In this document: in pieces, positions 1-6,173 of the stretch
How positions within the stretch are numbered: the stretch's first letter is position 1
Layout: every line of letters begins with the position of its first letter
Source of the DNA: Caryophanales bacterium UBA6768
GTDB taxonomy: Bacteria; Bacillota; Bacilli; Bacillales_D; Amphibacillaceae
Direction: 5' to 3'
Length of the DNA: 6,505 bases
NCBI GenBank assembly: GCA_002453315.1
Contig: DKGO01000149.1
Span: 1 to 6,505 of the forward strand
The notes under the pieces: model-generated
What the model was told of the DNA's origin: nothing
Databases searched by the model: none
Seen by the model: the letters and a program-made list of their open reading frames with translations, nothing else
Translations under genes and position numbers: made by a program

Positions 1-1343
1 GGTCACAGTTTGACTTACAAAAAGCAAAAGAACGATTTCATATAGTCGAAGGGCTAATCAAAGCAATTTCGATATTGGATGATGTCATTGCCACGATACG
101 CCAATCGAAAGATAAGCAAGATGCTAAGAAGCGATTACAGGAGCAATTTGCATTTACTGAAGAGCAATCAGAAGCCATTGTTACACTTCAACTTTATCGC
201 TTAACAAACACCGATATTACAACACTTCAAACGGAATTAACAGACTTAGAAAAAAAGATTAATAAACTGGAATTAATCTTAAAAAGCGAAAAAAACTTAA
301 TTAAAGTTATAAAAAGTGAACTAACTACTGTCAAAAAGCAATTTAATGATAAAAGAAGAACAAAAATTGAGGAAGAGATTGAAGAACTGAAAATTAACTT
401 AGAGGTTACTGTTCCACAAGAAGACGTTATTGTAACGATAACGAAAGAGGGCTATGTTAAAAGAACGAGCCTTCGTTCATATGCAGCCTCGAATCTCGAT
501 GATCTTGGGATGAAGGAAACAGACAGACTTCTTAATAAACTTGAAATGAATACGACCGAAACGCTACTCTTATTCACAAATAAAGGAAACTATCTATATA
601 TTCCTGTACATATGCTTCCTGACATACGCTGGAGAGACTCTGGGCAACACGTCGCAAACATAGTTACGATTGATGAAGATGAAACGATTATAAACGCCCT
701 ACCGATCCATGATTTCAGCGATGAACTCTTTTTAATTTTCCTTACGAAAAGTGGGCTCATTAAAAGAACAAACTTAGAACTTTACAAAGCCCAACGATAT
801 TCAAGATCATTAATGGCTATTCGTTTAAGAGACAATGATGAAATCGTTTTTGTAAATGTAGCTAGTGGGTCTGAAGATATCATTTTAGCTACAAAAAAAG
901 GCTACGGCTTACGATATAGCTTAGAAGAAATCAATCCAGTCGGCTTACGCACTTTAGGTGTAAAAGCAATAGATTTAAGGGACGATGATGAAGTCATCGG
1001 AGGAGTTCTATCCGAACCTACCTCCACTGCAGAAATTTTATTAGTAACACATCGTGGTGCCATTAAAAAGATGTCTTCCGAGCTCTTTAATCAATCAAGC
1101 CGAGCGAGACGAGGACAATTGTTCTTCAGAGAGCTTAAAACAAATCCTCACGAAGCGATTACCTTTAAACCGTTAGAAAAAATTGATCAGCTATATATAA
1201 AAACCGAAAATGACACGATATCAGAGATTAACTATGATTCAATCCGACATGGTGATTTTACAAGTAACGGTTCATTTTTTGTCGATATTGAAAAATCCGG
1301 GACAATTGTCGATATTTGGACTGAATCACGTGAAAAGGATTAA
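1..1343 (+). CDS. parC: DNA topoisomerase IV subunit A (ParC), C-terminal part, 5' truncated by the window edge
   Basis: This is the A subunit of topoisomerase IV, the type IIA enzyme (ParC2ParE2) that decatenates daughter chromosomes. The reading frame is open from base 3, so the gene starts upstream; a TTG at 75 is internal and not a start. The 446 visible codons are a little over half of a usual ParC of about 800 residues, so the catalytic tyrosine and the quinolone-resistance region lie outside. Counting from base 3, residues 1-65 hold the end of the breakage-reunion domain, including EAIVTLQLYRLTNTD. A long charged helical stretch follows to about 135, and then a C-terminal beta-pinwheel. 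Six blade turns are visible: KEGYVKRTS (148), NKGNYLYIP (193), KSGLIKRTN (249), KKGYGLRYS (298), HRGAIKKMS (350) and ENDTISEIN (402). No QRRGGKG GyrA-box is present, which favours ParC over GyrA. parE would be expected just upstream. The gene ends with TAA followed by a strong terminator. Confidence 0.95.
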   Translation, partial: SQFDLQKAKERFHIVEGLIKAISILDDVIATIRQSKDKQDAKKRLQEQFAFTEEQSEAIVTLQLYRLTNTDITTLQTELTDLEKKINKLELILKSEKNLIKVIKSELTTVKKQFNDKRRTKIEEEIEELKINLEVTVPQEDVIVTITKEGYVKRTSLRSYAASNLDDLGMKETDRLLNKLEMNTTETLLLFTNKGNYLYIPVHMLPDIRWRDSGQHVANIVTIDEDETIINALPIHDFSDELFLIFLTKSGLIKRTNLELYKAQRYSRSLMAIRLRDNDEIVFVNVASGSEDIILATKKGYGLRYSLEEINPVGLRTLGVKAIDLRDDDEVIGGVLSEPTSTAEILLVTHRGAIKKMSSELFNQSSRARRGQLFFRELKTNPHEAITFKPLEKIDQLYIKTENDTISEINYDSIRHGDFTSNGSFFVDIEKSGTIVDIWTESREKD

Positions 1344-1348
1344 CTTTT

Positions 1349-1373
1349 AACCCCACGTCTTCGTGGGGTTTTT
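1349..1373 (+). terminator. Rho-independent terminator of parC
   Basis: A perfect 9-bp stem, AACCCCACG (1349-1357) with CGTGGGGTT (1362-1370), closes a 4-base loop TCTT. The 3' arm runs directly into a run of five Ts. It starts 5 bases after the parC stop codon. GC-rich stem, tight loop and T-tract are all textbook, so parC transcription should end here and the next gene should need its own promoter. Confidence 0.95.
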
Positions 1374-1400
1374 GTTATGAAACAAAGTAATGACCATAAA
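1372..1400 (+). promoter_or_regulatory. Weak candidate sigma-A promoter for the 81-aa protein operon
   Basis: TTGTTA (1372-1377) and CATAAA (1395-1400) are separated by 17 bases, each matching four of six consensus positions. The -35 overlaps the T-tract of the parC terminator and the -10 overlaps the start of a palindrome at 1398. A rival reading is ATGACC (1390-1395) with AATAAG (1413-1418), also at 17-base spacing. A perfect TATAAT at 1474-1479 lies too close to the ribosome binding site to serve this gene. Some promoter is expected between the terminator and 1483, but which one is uncertain. Confidence 0.25.
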
Positions 1401-1409
1401 AGCGCTTTT
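1398..1409. repeat. 12-bp perfect palindrome, possible operator
   Basis: AAAAGCGCTTTT is a perfect two-fold symmetric sequence, about 90 bases upstream of the 81-residue protein gene. It overlaps the -10 element of one promoter candidate. It has no loop, so it is more like a dimeric repressor site than an RNA hairpin. The palindrome itself is seen directly; a regulatory role is inference, and a chance match in AT-rich DNA is possible. Confidence 0.35.
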
Positions 1410-1410
1410 T

Positions 1411-1467
1411 AAAATAAGATGAAAAAACTGAATAAATTTAATTTTATTTCCGCAAAATAAGATGAAA
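1411..1467. repeat. 14-bp direct repeat pair in the leader of the two-gene operon
   Basis: AAAATAAGATGAAA occurs exactly at 1411-1424 and again at 1454-1467, a 43-base period (about four helical turns). Both copies are followed by A/T-rich sequence, and both lie between the parC terminator and the ribosome binding site of the next gene. This could be a pair of binding sites on one face of the DNA or a local duplication. The repeat is certain; its function is unknown. Confidence 0.5.
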
Positions 1468-1498
1468 GTTTTTTATAATTTTAAGGAGTGAAATTCAC

Positions 1499-1744
1499 AT
1501 GAGTGACAATTTACAAAATACACTGTCGTATATGTCATCAGAATTAAATCGTATCCAAACGATGGCGGGCACCCTTTCAACTGTAGAATCGCAACACCAT
1601 AAAGATTTAACAAATATAGGTGATGACCAGCTCAATCAAATGGCGCTTGAGGAGCAAAGTGCATCGAGACAATTAGGTGAAATAAAGGATATTTGTTTAG
1701 CTCTTTCCCAAAAAATTGAAGAACTTCAAAACAATTTACACTAA
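1499..1744 (+). CDS. Small helical protein of unknown function (81 aa), first gene of a two-gene operon
   Basis: I do not recognise this family. The ATG is preceded by a strong ribosome binding site, AAGGAGTG (1483-1490), with 8 bases of spacing, which makes it a convincing gene despite its size. The 81-residue product has no signal peptide, membrane segment or cysteine. It is rich in Q, L, S, E and N, with hydrophobic residues at roughly 3-4 residue intervals (for example LSYMSSELNRIQTMAGTL and LGEIKDICLALSQKIEEL). This pattern suggests two amphipathic helices around a short hinge, that is, a helical hairpin or coiled coil. The one break is the central stretch around HHKDLTNIGDDQ. It contains one cysteine only, in KDICLAL near residue 61. 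Its stop lies 23 bases before the ATG of the FMN-binding glutamate-synthase-like gene, with no terminator between, so the two are probably cotranscribed. A role as a structural or regulatory partner of that protein is inference only. Confidence 0.8.
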   Translation: MSDNLQNTLSYMSSELNRIQTMAGTLSTVESQHHKDLTNIGDDQLNQMALEEQSASRQLGEIKDICLALSQKIEELQNNLH

Positions 1745-1756
1745 ATTTGCGTAAGT

Positions 1757-1763
1757 AGGTGAG
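1757..1763 (+). promoter_or_regulatory. Ribosome binding site that decides the start of the glutamate-synthase-like gene
   Basis: AGGTGAG pairs well with the anti-Shine-Dalgarno end of 16S rRNA and sits 4 bases before the ATG at 1768, measured from its last base. A GTG at 1759 in the same frame lies inside this site and has no Shine-Dalgarno sequence of its own, so the ATG at 1768 is preferred, giving 476 residues rather than 479. Confidence 0.75.
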
Positions 1764-1767
1764 AGAC

Positions 1768-3198
1768 ATGTTTAATTTTGTCGGACGACTTTCAAGAAGA
1801 ATCGCAAACGAAGTTGTTGACAAAGCGATCAAACGAATGACTCAAGATCAATATACCGAAAATTTATTTGAAATTGTTCCAGTAGCAAAAAAGGTTGGAG
1901 TTATCAACCTTATGGAAAGCATCATGAGGGCCGAACAGGGAATCCCACCAGGAAGACCGCTAGGCAGTCACATGCGGTTTTCTCCTTGGAATCAATTGTT
2001 ATTTAACCCTGTTCATTTGCACCGCTTTCCTACACCTGAAAATGTTGGCATCTCAAGCTCAGTAACAATCGGAAAAAATGCTAAAAAACCGTTAACCATT
2101 TCCACCCCAATTATGATTGCTGCCATGTCATTTGGTGGAGCACTTAGTAAAGATGCAAAAATTGCACTTGCCAAAGGGGCATCTAAAGTAGGGACAGCAA
2201 CAAATACGGGGGAAGCTGGGTTAATGGAGGAAGAACGTGAAGCTGCTTCATTATTAATTGGTCAATATAACCGCGGAGGATGGTTAAACACTCCAGAAAA
2301 ATACAAGCGACTAGATGCTATCGAAATTCAACTTGGGCAAGGTGCACAAGGATCAACTCCCCAAAGAACATCAGCAAAAAATATTGGGGAGGATTTTCGG
2401 GAAGTGTACGGTCTTGCAGAAAATGAAGATTCATCCATTCGTTCAAGGCTGCCTGGGGTGAATAAAAAAGAGGATTTTATCGAACTCGTCAAAAAGTTAA
2501 AGTCCGAAACGGGCGTTCCCGTCGGATTAAAATTCGCTGCTACTCATTATTTGGAAAAAGAAATTCAAATCGCATTAGAAGCTGAAGTAGACTTTTTAAC
2601 AATTGATGGAGCTGAAGGTGGAACACATGCCTCAGCGCCAATTTTAGAAGACGATTTAGGCTTACCAACACTGTATGCAATTTCAAGAGCGAATAAATTT
2701 TTAACAAAAAAGGACGCAACGAAGGACGTCAGTTTAATTGCAACAGGTGGATTAGTGACACCTGGTGACTTTTTAAAAGCGTTAGCATTAGGAGCAGATG
2801 CACTTTATATTGGAACAATTGCGGTTATGTCATTAATTGGCGAACAAATGACAAAAGTGATGCCGTTTGAACCTCCAACTAGTATGGCAGTCTATAACGC
2901 AAAAGCAACAGACCAGTTAGATGTTAACAAAGCAGCAAACAATCTCTTTAAATTTATAAATGCAGCAACACAAGAAATGGGACTCGTTTGTTATTCTTTA
3001 GGTAAAACAAGCTTGTCAGATGTTTCATTAAGTGATTTATGTACATTAGATCCGTTTATGTCACGAGCACTCGGTGTTGAGCTTGGTTATGTTGCCTCAG
3101 AGGAACAAGATGAATTCTTTGAGGCTTTTACAGATTTGCCTTTGCATGAAATGGAAAGAATGAATGAAAATCCGAACCACGAACAACATTTACATTAA
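1768..3198 (+). CDS. FMN-binding glutamate-synthase-family protein, stand-alone GltB central-domain type without Fe-S cysteines
   Basis: This 476-residue protein resembles the FMN-binding synthase domain of glutamate synthase, the family that includes B. subtilis YerD. It has no glutaminase domain and no beta-helix domain. Visible family motifs are AAMSFGGALSK (118-128, start of the barrel and flavin site), NTGEAG (146-151), IEIQLGQGAQG (185-195), TIDGAEGGTHASAP (278-291) and the phosphate-binding TGGLVTPGDFLKALALGADA (327-346). Residues 1-90 form a helical N-terminal extension with RFPTP near 87-91. In canonical glutamate synthase a cysteine cluster after the GAD segment binds a [3Fe-4S] centre. 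Here that region reads IAVMSLIGEQMTKVMPFEPP, and the whole protein has only Cys408 and Cys425, so no cluster is expected. It is probably a cytosolic FMN oxidoreductase. The real substrate is not evident, and glutamate synthase activity should not be assumed. The gene follows the 81-residue protein gene by 23 bases and ends in a His-containing tail. Confidence 0.85.
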   Translation: MFNFVGRLSRRIANEVVDKAIKRMTQDQYTENLFEIVPVAKKVGVINLMESIMRAEQGIPPGRPLGSHMRFSPWNQLLFNPVHLHRFPTPENVGISSSVTIGKNAKKPLTISTPIMIAAMSFGGALSKDAKIALAKGASKVGTATNTGEAGLMEEEREAASLLIGQYNRGGWLNTPEKYKRLDAIEIQLGQGAQGSTPQRTSAKNIGEDFREVYGLAENEDSSIRSRLPGVNKKEDFIELVKKLKSETGVPVGLKFAATHYLEKEIQIALEAEVDFLTIDGAEGGTHASAPILEDDLGLPTLYAISRANKFLTKKDATKDVSLIATGGLVTPGDFLKALALGADALYIGTIAVMSLIGEQMTKVMPFEPPTSMAVYNAKATDQLDVNKAANNLFKFINAATQEMGLVCYSLGKTSLSDVSLSDLCTLDPFMSRALGVELGYVASEEQDEFFEAFTDLPLHEMERMNENPNHEQHLH

Positions 3199-3208
3199 TT
3201 TGTCATCA

Positions 3209-3245
3209 GGGAGCAACATTATCAACTGCTCCCCTAACTGTTTTC
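3209..3245 (+). terminator. Probable intrinsic terminator of the two-gene operon
   Basis: GGGAGCA (3209-3215) pairs with TGCTCCC (3227-3233) around an 11-base loop, 10 bases after the TAA stop. The T-rich stretch (GTTTTC, 3240-3245) begins 6 bases after the stem rather than directly, which makes this a weaker terminator than the one behind parC. Position and GC-rich stem still support the call. Confidence 0.6.
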
Positions 3246-3286
3246 TTGGTTCCGATAATATATATTATGTAAACTTAAATAATTCC

Positions 3287-3326
3287 AAACAAAACAATAG
3301 TTCCTAATAAAAGTTATTAGGAACTA
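3287..3326 (-). terminator. Intrinsic terminator of the lipoprotein gene
   Basis: A perfect 13-bp inverted repeat (3298-3310 with 3314-3326, arms TAGTTCCTAATAA and TTATTAGGAACTA) closes a 3-base loop. On the minus strand it is followed by TTGTTTTGTTT (complement of 3287-3297), a T-rich tail. The plus-strand side has no T-tract, so it reads as a minus-strand terminator, about 75 bases beyond the lipoprotein stop codon. The stem is AT-rich, but its length and perfection are notable. Confidence 0.75.
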
Positions 3327-3400
3327 AATGGTAGTCTCGTCATGAATGGATTTTGTTTTAGTTGGAGAATTTTTCACGATTTTCCTCTTTTAACTTTTAA

Positions 3401-4336
3401 CTATTCACCATACTTCTTTGTCATTTTATCAATAACTTCTAGGTTATACTCCTTTTTCTCTACATCTTCTTCGTCATAATTACCTGATATTTGATAAAAA
3501 TAACCATCTTCTTTCCATAACCATTGTGCATAAAATCCATCATCTATAATTTCTACTTTTTTTCCTTTGCTAGTTGTTATATTTTCTGATTCTTTGTAAT
3601 CATCTACATCAAATGCTTTTACATCTATACTTATATCGATAGCATCAAATTCGCCCGCATCTGGATTACGGTATCGAATTTCAAATTTGTTATGGTCTCC
3701 TGTGCTGATCCATAAATCTGAAACATAATAATCCGTTCCTTTATTATCAAAAAATTTAGCATCCTCATAATCAAAACCTAACAGTTCTTTTATTTCATTT
3801 TCCGTTATATCTTCATTCCTAAATTCCAAGCCATCTAATATTTTCTTAGCATCCTCTATTTCGATCTCACCTAATTCTATTTCCGTCCTTATATCATTAT
3901 CATAATGCACAAAACTTATGTAACCTCCACCAATGTCTCCTATTACTCCTTTCATACCATTAGACAACTCATAATCCTCTTCATCTTGTTCAAATTCTAT
4001 TTTTGCTGACGTTTGACTAAGTCTTAGTCCTACTTCCCCATCTTGTACTTCATCATTATGATGTCTTAGTTCATAATAGCCAAAATCATCAATGCCTATT
4101 GAAAAACTTTCATCCTTAAACATTACATGTGTATATTTGTTAGCTTCTTCTAATAAACTTTCAACTAGGTCTTTCTCCGTTATTACATCATTTCCCTCAT
4201 CATTTTCTTCTAGATCATGATTGTTATCAGAGTTATTTGATGTACTATCTGTACCGTTATTATTACCTGAACTACACCCGACTACTATAAAGAGTAATGT
4301 TAAAGTTGTTAAAAGCAATATTAGTCTTCTGTTCAT
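3401..4336 (-). CDS. Acidic secreted lipoprotein of unknown function (311 aa), apparent internal duplication
   Basis: The N-terminus is a clear lipoprotein signal: MNRR, a hydrophobic stretch at 5-19, then lipobox VVGC with the lipidated cysteine at 21. The mature protein should be anchored on the outer face of the membrane. Residues 22-50 are a low-complexity S/N/D/E linker. The remainder appears to hold two related halves. GYYELRHHN (86-94) with KGVIGDIGGGYISFVHYDND (129-148) lines up with NKFEIRYRN (216-224) and KKVEIIDDGFYAQWLWKEDG (259-278), and both halves end in a helix (DAKKILDGL; YNLEVIDKM). The second half recalls the C-terminal domains of Bacillus lipoproteins such as the DUF4367 type; this resemblance is tentative. 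The product is strongly acidic. The ATG is preceded by GAGAGGG at 9 bases. Base composition is poorer in GC than the neighbours: 17 of 60 bases at 3421-3480 against 26 of 60 at 4561-4620 in the dioxygenase gene. It has its own promoter and terminator, so it is probably monocistronic. Confidence 0.85.
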   Translation of the reverse strand: MNRRLILLLTTLTLLFIVVGCSSGNNNGTDSTSNNSDNNHDLEENDEGNDVITEKDLVESLLEEANKYTHVMFKDESFSIGIDDFGYYELRHHNDEVQDGEVGLRLSQTSAKIEFEQDEEDYELSNGMKGVIGDIGGGYISFVHYDNDIRTEIELGEIEIEDAKKILDGLEFRNEDITENEIKELLGFDYEDAKFFDNKGTDYYVSDLWISTGDHNKFEIRYRNPDAGEFDAIDISIDVKAFDVDDYKESENITTSKGKKVEIIDDGFYAQWLWKEDGYFYQISGNYDEEDVEKKEYNLEVIDKMTKKYGE

Positions 4337-4387
4337 ATTTATCTACCCTCTCCTACATTTTTAAAAGTCTGAAACCAATGTTCGAAG

Positions 4388-4416
4388 ATTTTATGTATTT
4401 TTAAAAAGCTTGTAAA
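4388..4416 (-). promoter_or_regulatory. Sigma-A type promoter of the lipoprotein gene
   Basis: On the minus strand, TTTACA (complement of 4411-4416) and TAAAAT (complement of 4388-4393) are separated by exactly 17 bases, each matching five of six consensus positions. The spacer is AT-rich. Transcription would start near 4381, leaving a leader of about 45 bases before the ATG whose first base is 4336. This is the best promoter in the window. Confidence 0.7.
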
Positions 4417-4503
4417 TATGGACAAATATTAATAATCTTATCATTCTGACATGTGGGGTACATAAACAAACATGATTATTTCCCTATCCCCCTCTATTTC
4501 CTG

Positions 4504-5442
4504 CTAATCAATCGGATGTAATTTTTCCTCGATTTCGGCACGCCGGTTTTCTAAAAACGGTGGTAAATCTAATTGTTCACCTAGTGAATTGACATCGCGA
4601 TCGATTGTAAACCCGGGTCCATCTGTAGCAAGCTCAAATAAGATGCCGTTTGATTCACGAAAATATAACGATTTAAAGTAAAATCGATCAATGATTCCAG
4701 ATGAATGAAAACCACGTTCTCGAACTTGTTCATCCCAGTAAGCAAGTTCATTTTCATCTGTTACTCGAATCGCTAAATGGTGAATGCTGCCACGCCCGGG
4801 TTTTTCATCGGGACCGCCCAATGACTTCACAACGATTTCACCAATTACTTTCCCTTGTACTGATTGAAATATCGCTTCATCTTCCGAACGTGAAAATTCC
4901 GTATAGCCAAATATTTCTGTTAGGGTTTGGGCTAGTTTATCGAGTTTACGCACCGTTATTTCGATGGAACCCATTCCACGAATTTGATGTACTTCGGGTA
5001 CGGGTGATTTTTCCCATGCTTGCCAATTGGGCACTGCCTCATCGCTTGAAACGAGTAACACGAAGCGAAGACCTTCAGGATCTTCAAAGTGAAGAGCTTG
5101 TTTGTTGGCATATGTCGTAATATCAGTGTGTCGTACCTCGTATTTTTCAAAACGATTTTGCCAGTAGATTAAACTTTCTTCTGTTGGGACGAGTAACCCA
5201 ATTTGAGTAATCGCATTTGTCCCTCGATATGTTCGCCCAACAGGTGGTATTTCAAAGAATGACAATTCTGTTCCGACACTTCCTGTTTTATCTCCATAAA
5301 ACAAATGATACATCGATGGATCATCTTGATTTACTGTGACTTTCACCCGACGTAAGCCTAGTATATCGCGATAAAAAAGATTATTTTGCTTAGCATTTTT
5401 TGTAATCATTGAGATATGATGATGTCCTGGAATAGAATACAT
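4504..5442 (-). CDS. VOC-family ring-cleaving dioxygenase, PcpA / MhqO-like (hydroquinone type)
   Basis: This 312-residue protein is a two-domain vicinal-oxygen-chelate enzyme, predicted to open hydroquinone-type aromatic rings with Fe(II) and O2 in the cytosol. B. subtilis relatives (MhqA/YkcA, MhqO/YdfO, MhqE) belong to the MhqR-controlled quinone detoxification set. Four beta-alpha-beta modules are visible, starting near GHHHISMI (6-13), AITQIGLL (77-84), GSIEITV (158-164) and SIHHLAIRV (219-227). From my recollection of PcpA (ligands His11, His227, Glu276; nearby His10, His226, Arg259, Tyr266), the matching residues here are His9, His222, Glu270, His8, His221, Arg253 and Tyr260, with consistent spacing. 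The signatures VNQDDPSMYHLFYGD, RFYFKSLYFRE and ATDGPGF are typical of the family. The ATG has a strong AGGAGG site 6 bases upstream. The gene starts 78 bp after maf. I see no clear promoter or MhqR-like inverted repeat in that gap, so readthrough from maf is possible. The exact paralogue name cannot be fixed, so no symbol is given. Confidence 0.9.
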   Translation of the reverse strand: MYSIPGHHHISMITKNAKQNNLFYRDILGLRRVKVTVNQDDPSMYHLFYGDKTGSVGTELSFFEIPPVGRTYRGTNAITQIGLLVPTEESLIYWQNRFEKYEVRHTDITTYANKQALHFEDPEGLRFVLLVSSDEAVPNWQAWEKSPVPEVHQIRGMGSIEITVRKLDKLAQTLTEIFGYTEFSRSEDEAIFQSVQGKVIGEIVVKSLGGPDEKPGRGSIHHLAIRVTDENELAYWDEQVRERGFHSSGIIDRFYFKSLYFRESNGILFELATDGPGFTIDRDVNSLGEQLDLPPFLENRRAEIEEKLHPID

Positions 5443-5520
5443 ACACTGCCTCCTAATCGTGATTTTAGTTAATCTACAAATGCACGAGTATGTTTTACAA
5501 TTTATCGATTATCCTTACAT

Positions 5521-6099
5521 TTAATTGGATATCTTTGGGTAGATCGAAAATCTACTTAGTTCCCTGACGACACGAGACACTGGCAACCCAACTACGTTAT
5601 AATAATCGCCGGTAATTTCTTTGACAAACATAGCACCGAGACTTTGAATACCGTAAGCACCTGCTTTATCATACGGATCATTCGTGGAAACATACCAATC
5701 TATTTCCAATTTGGATAAAGGCCAAAACACAACGTTAGTCCGCTCGACAAATACACTCTCACTCTCGGATGAGCGGATCGTGACACCGGTAAATACATCA
5801 TGTACGCCTCCACTTAACGCTGAAATCATTGAATAAGCTTCTTCTTTATTTTTAGGTTTTTCAAATATTGTTTGATTATACGAAACAACTGTATCTGCAG
5901 CTAAGATTACCTCATTGTTATTTAGTAGGGGAACATTCCTGCCTTTTCGTATTGCTAATTGTTTTACCTTTTCTTCTGGCTCACTCGTCGTAATTAACGA
6001 TTCATCAATGTTTGGTTTACGAAGGATAAATGGAATTTTTACTTTGTTCAGAAGCTCTTGTCTCCTTGGTGATGATGATGCCAAAACTAACGTGCTCAT
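5521..6099 (-). CDS. maf: Maf family nucleoside triphosphate pyrophosphatase (dTTP/UTP type)
   Basis: Maf hydrolyses non-canonical or excess nucleotides (dTTP, UTP and modified forms) to the monophosphate plus pyrophosphate and is linked to septum inhibition and cell-division arrest in bacilli. The 192-residue length is normal. Key motifs are present: LASSSPRRQELL (6-17, phosphate-binding loop with Ser8, Arg12, Arg13), DES around Glu33, Lys52, AADTVV with the catalytic Asp69, EKP with Lys81, HDVFTG (100-105), DKAGAYGIQ (144-152) and GDYYNVVGLP (164-173). The last two, including Gln152, fit the YhdE (dTTP/UTP) subgroup rather than the YceF (m7GTP) subgroup. The ATG has an AGGAGA site with 10 bases of spacing, somewhat long. 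In B. subtilis maf sits beside radC and mreB; here it lies between a Lon-type protease gene (74 bp upstream) and a dioxygenase gene, with no obvious promoter or terminator in the gaps. Confidence 0.95.
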   Translation of the reverse strand: MSTLVLASSSPRRQELLNKVKIPFILRKPNIDESLITTSEPEEKVKQLAIRKGRNVPLLNNNEVILAADTVVSYNQTIFEKPKNKEEAYSMISALSGGVHDVFTGVTIRSSESESVFVERTNVVFWPLSKLEIDWYVSTNDPYDKAGAYGIQSLGAMFVKEITGDYYNVVGLPVSRVVRELSRFSIYPKISN

Positions 6100-6173
6100 T
6101 ATAATTCAGTCTCCTGCATTATGTTTTAATATCCTTTAATTTATAGATTGGACATACAGAAGCATTGCCTCCA

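Noticed and set aside
75..77. TTG as the start codon of a 422-residue protein
   Set aside because: The ParC reading frame is open to base 3 and the residues before it (SQFDLQKAKERFHIVEGL) belong to the ParC family, so this codon is internal.
1632..1832. 66-codon minus-strand open frame across the 81-residue protein and the FMN gene start
   Set aside because: It spans two well-supported plus-strand starts and has no Shine-Dalgarno sequence.
3255..3268. 14-bp perfect palindrome ATAATATATATTAT
   Set aside because: It is made only of A and T in an AT-rich convergent gap, so symmetry is easily reached by chance.
4441..4473. 10-codon minus-strand open frame (MFVYVPHMSE) after the dioxygenase, preceded by a G-rich stretch
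   Set aside because: The G-rich run is poorly spaced for a ribosome binding site and the peptide is too short to support without conservation.
4701..5120. 139-codon plus-strand open frame
   Set aside because: It lies wholly antisense to the dioxygenase gene, has no ribosome binding site and no recognisable protein pattern.
5443..5520. MhqR-type operator or promoter before the dioxygenase
   Set aside because: Only the 6-bp ATCGAT core is symmetric, and TTGTAA has no good -10 partner at 16-18 bases.
5915..6139. 74-codon plus-strand open frame over the start of maf
   Set aside because: It is antisense to the conserved N-terminal part of maf and is explained by it.
6100..6173. Possible separate promoter and a short leader peptide (9 codons) before maf
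   Set aside because: No -35/-10 pair with acceptable spacing was found, and the GGAGG lies only 2 bases from the peptide ATG.
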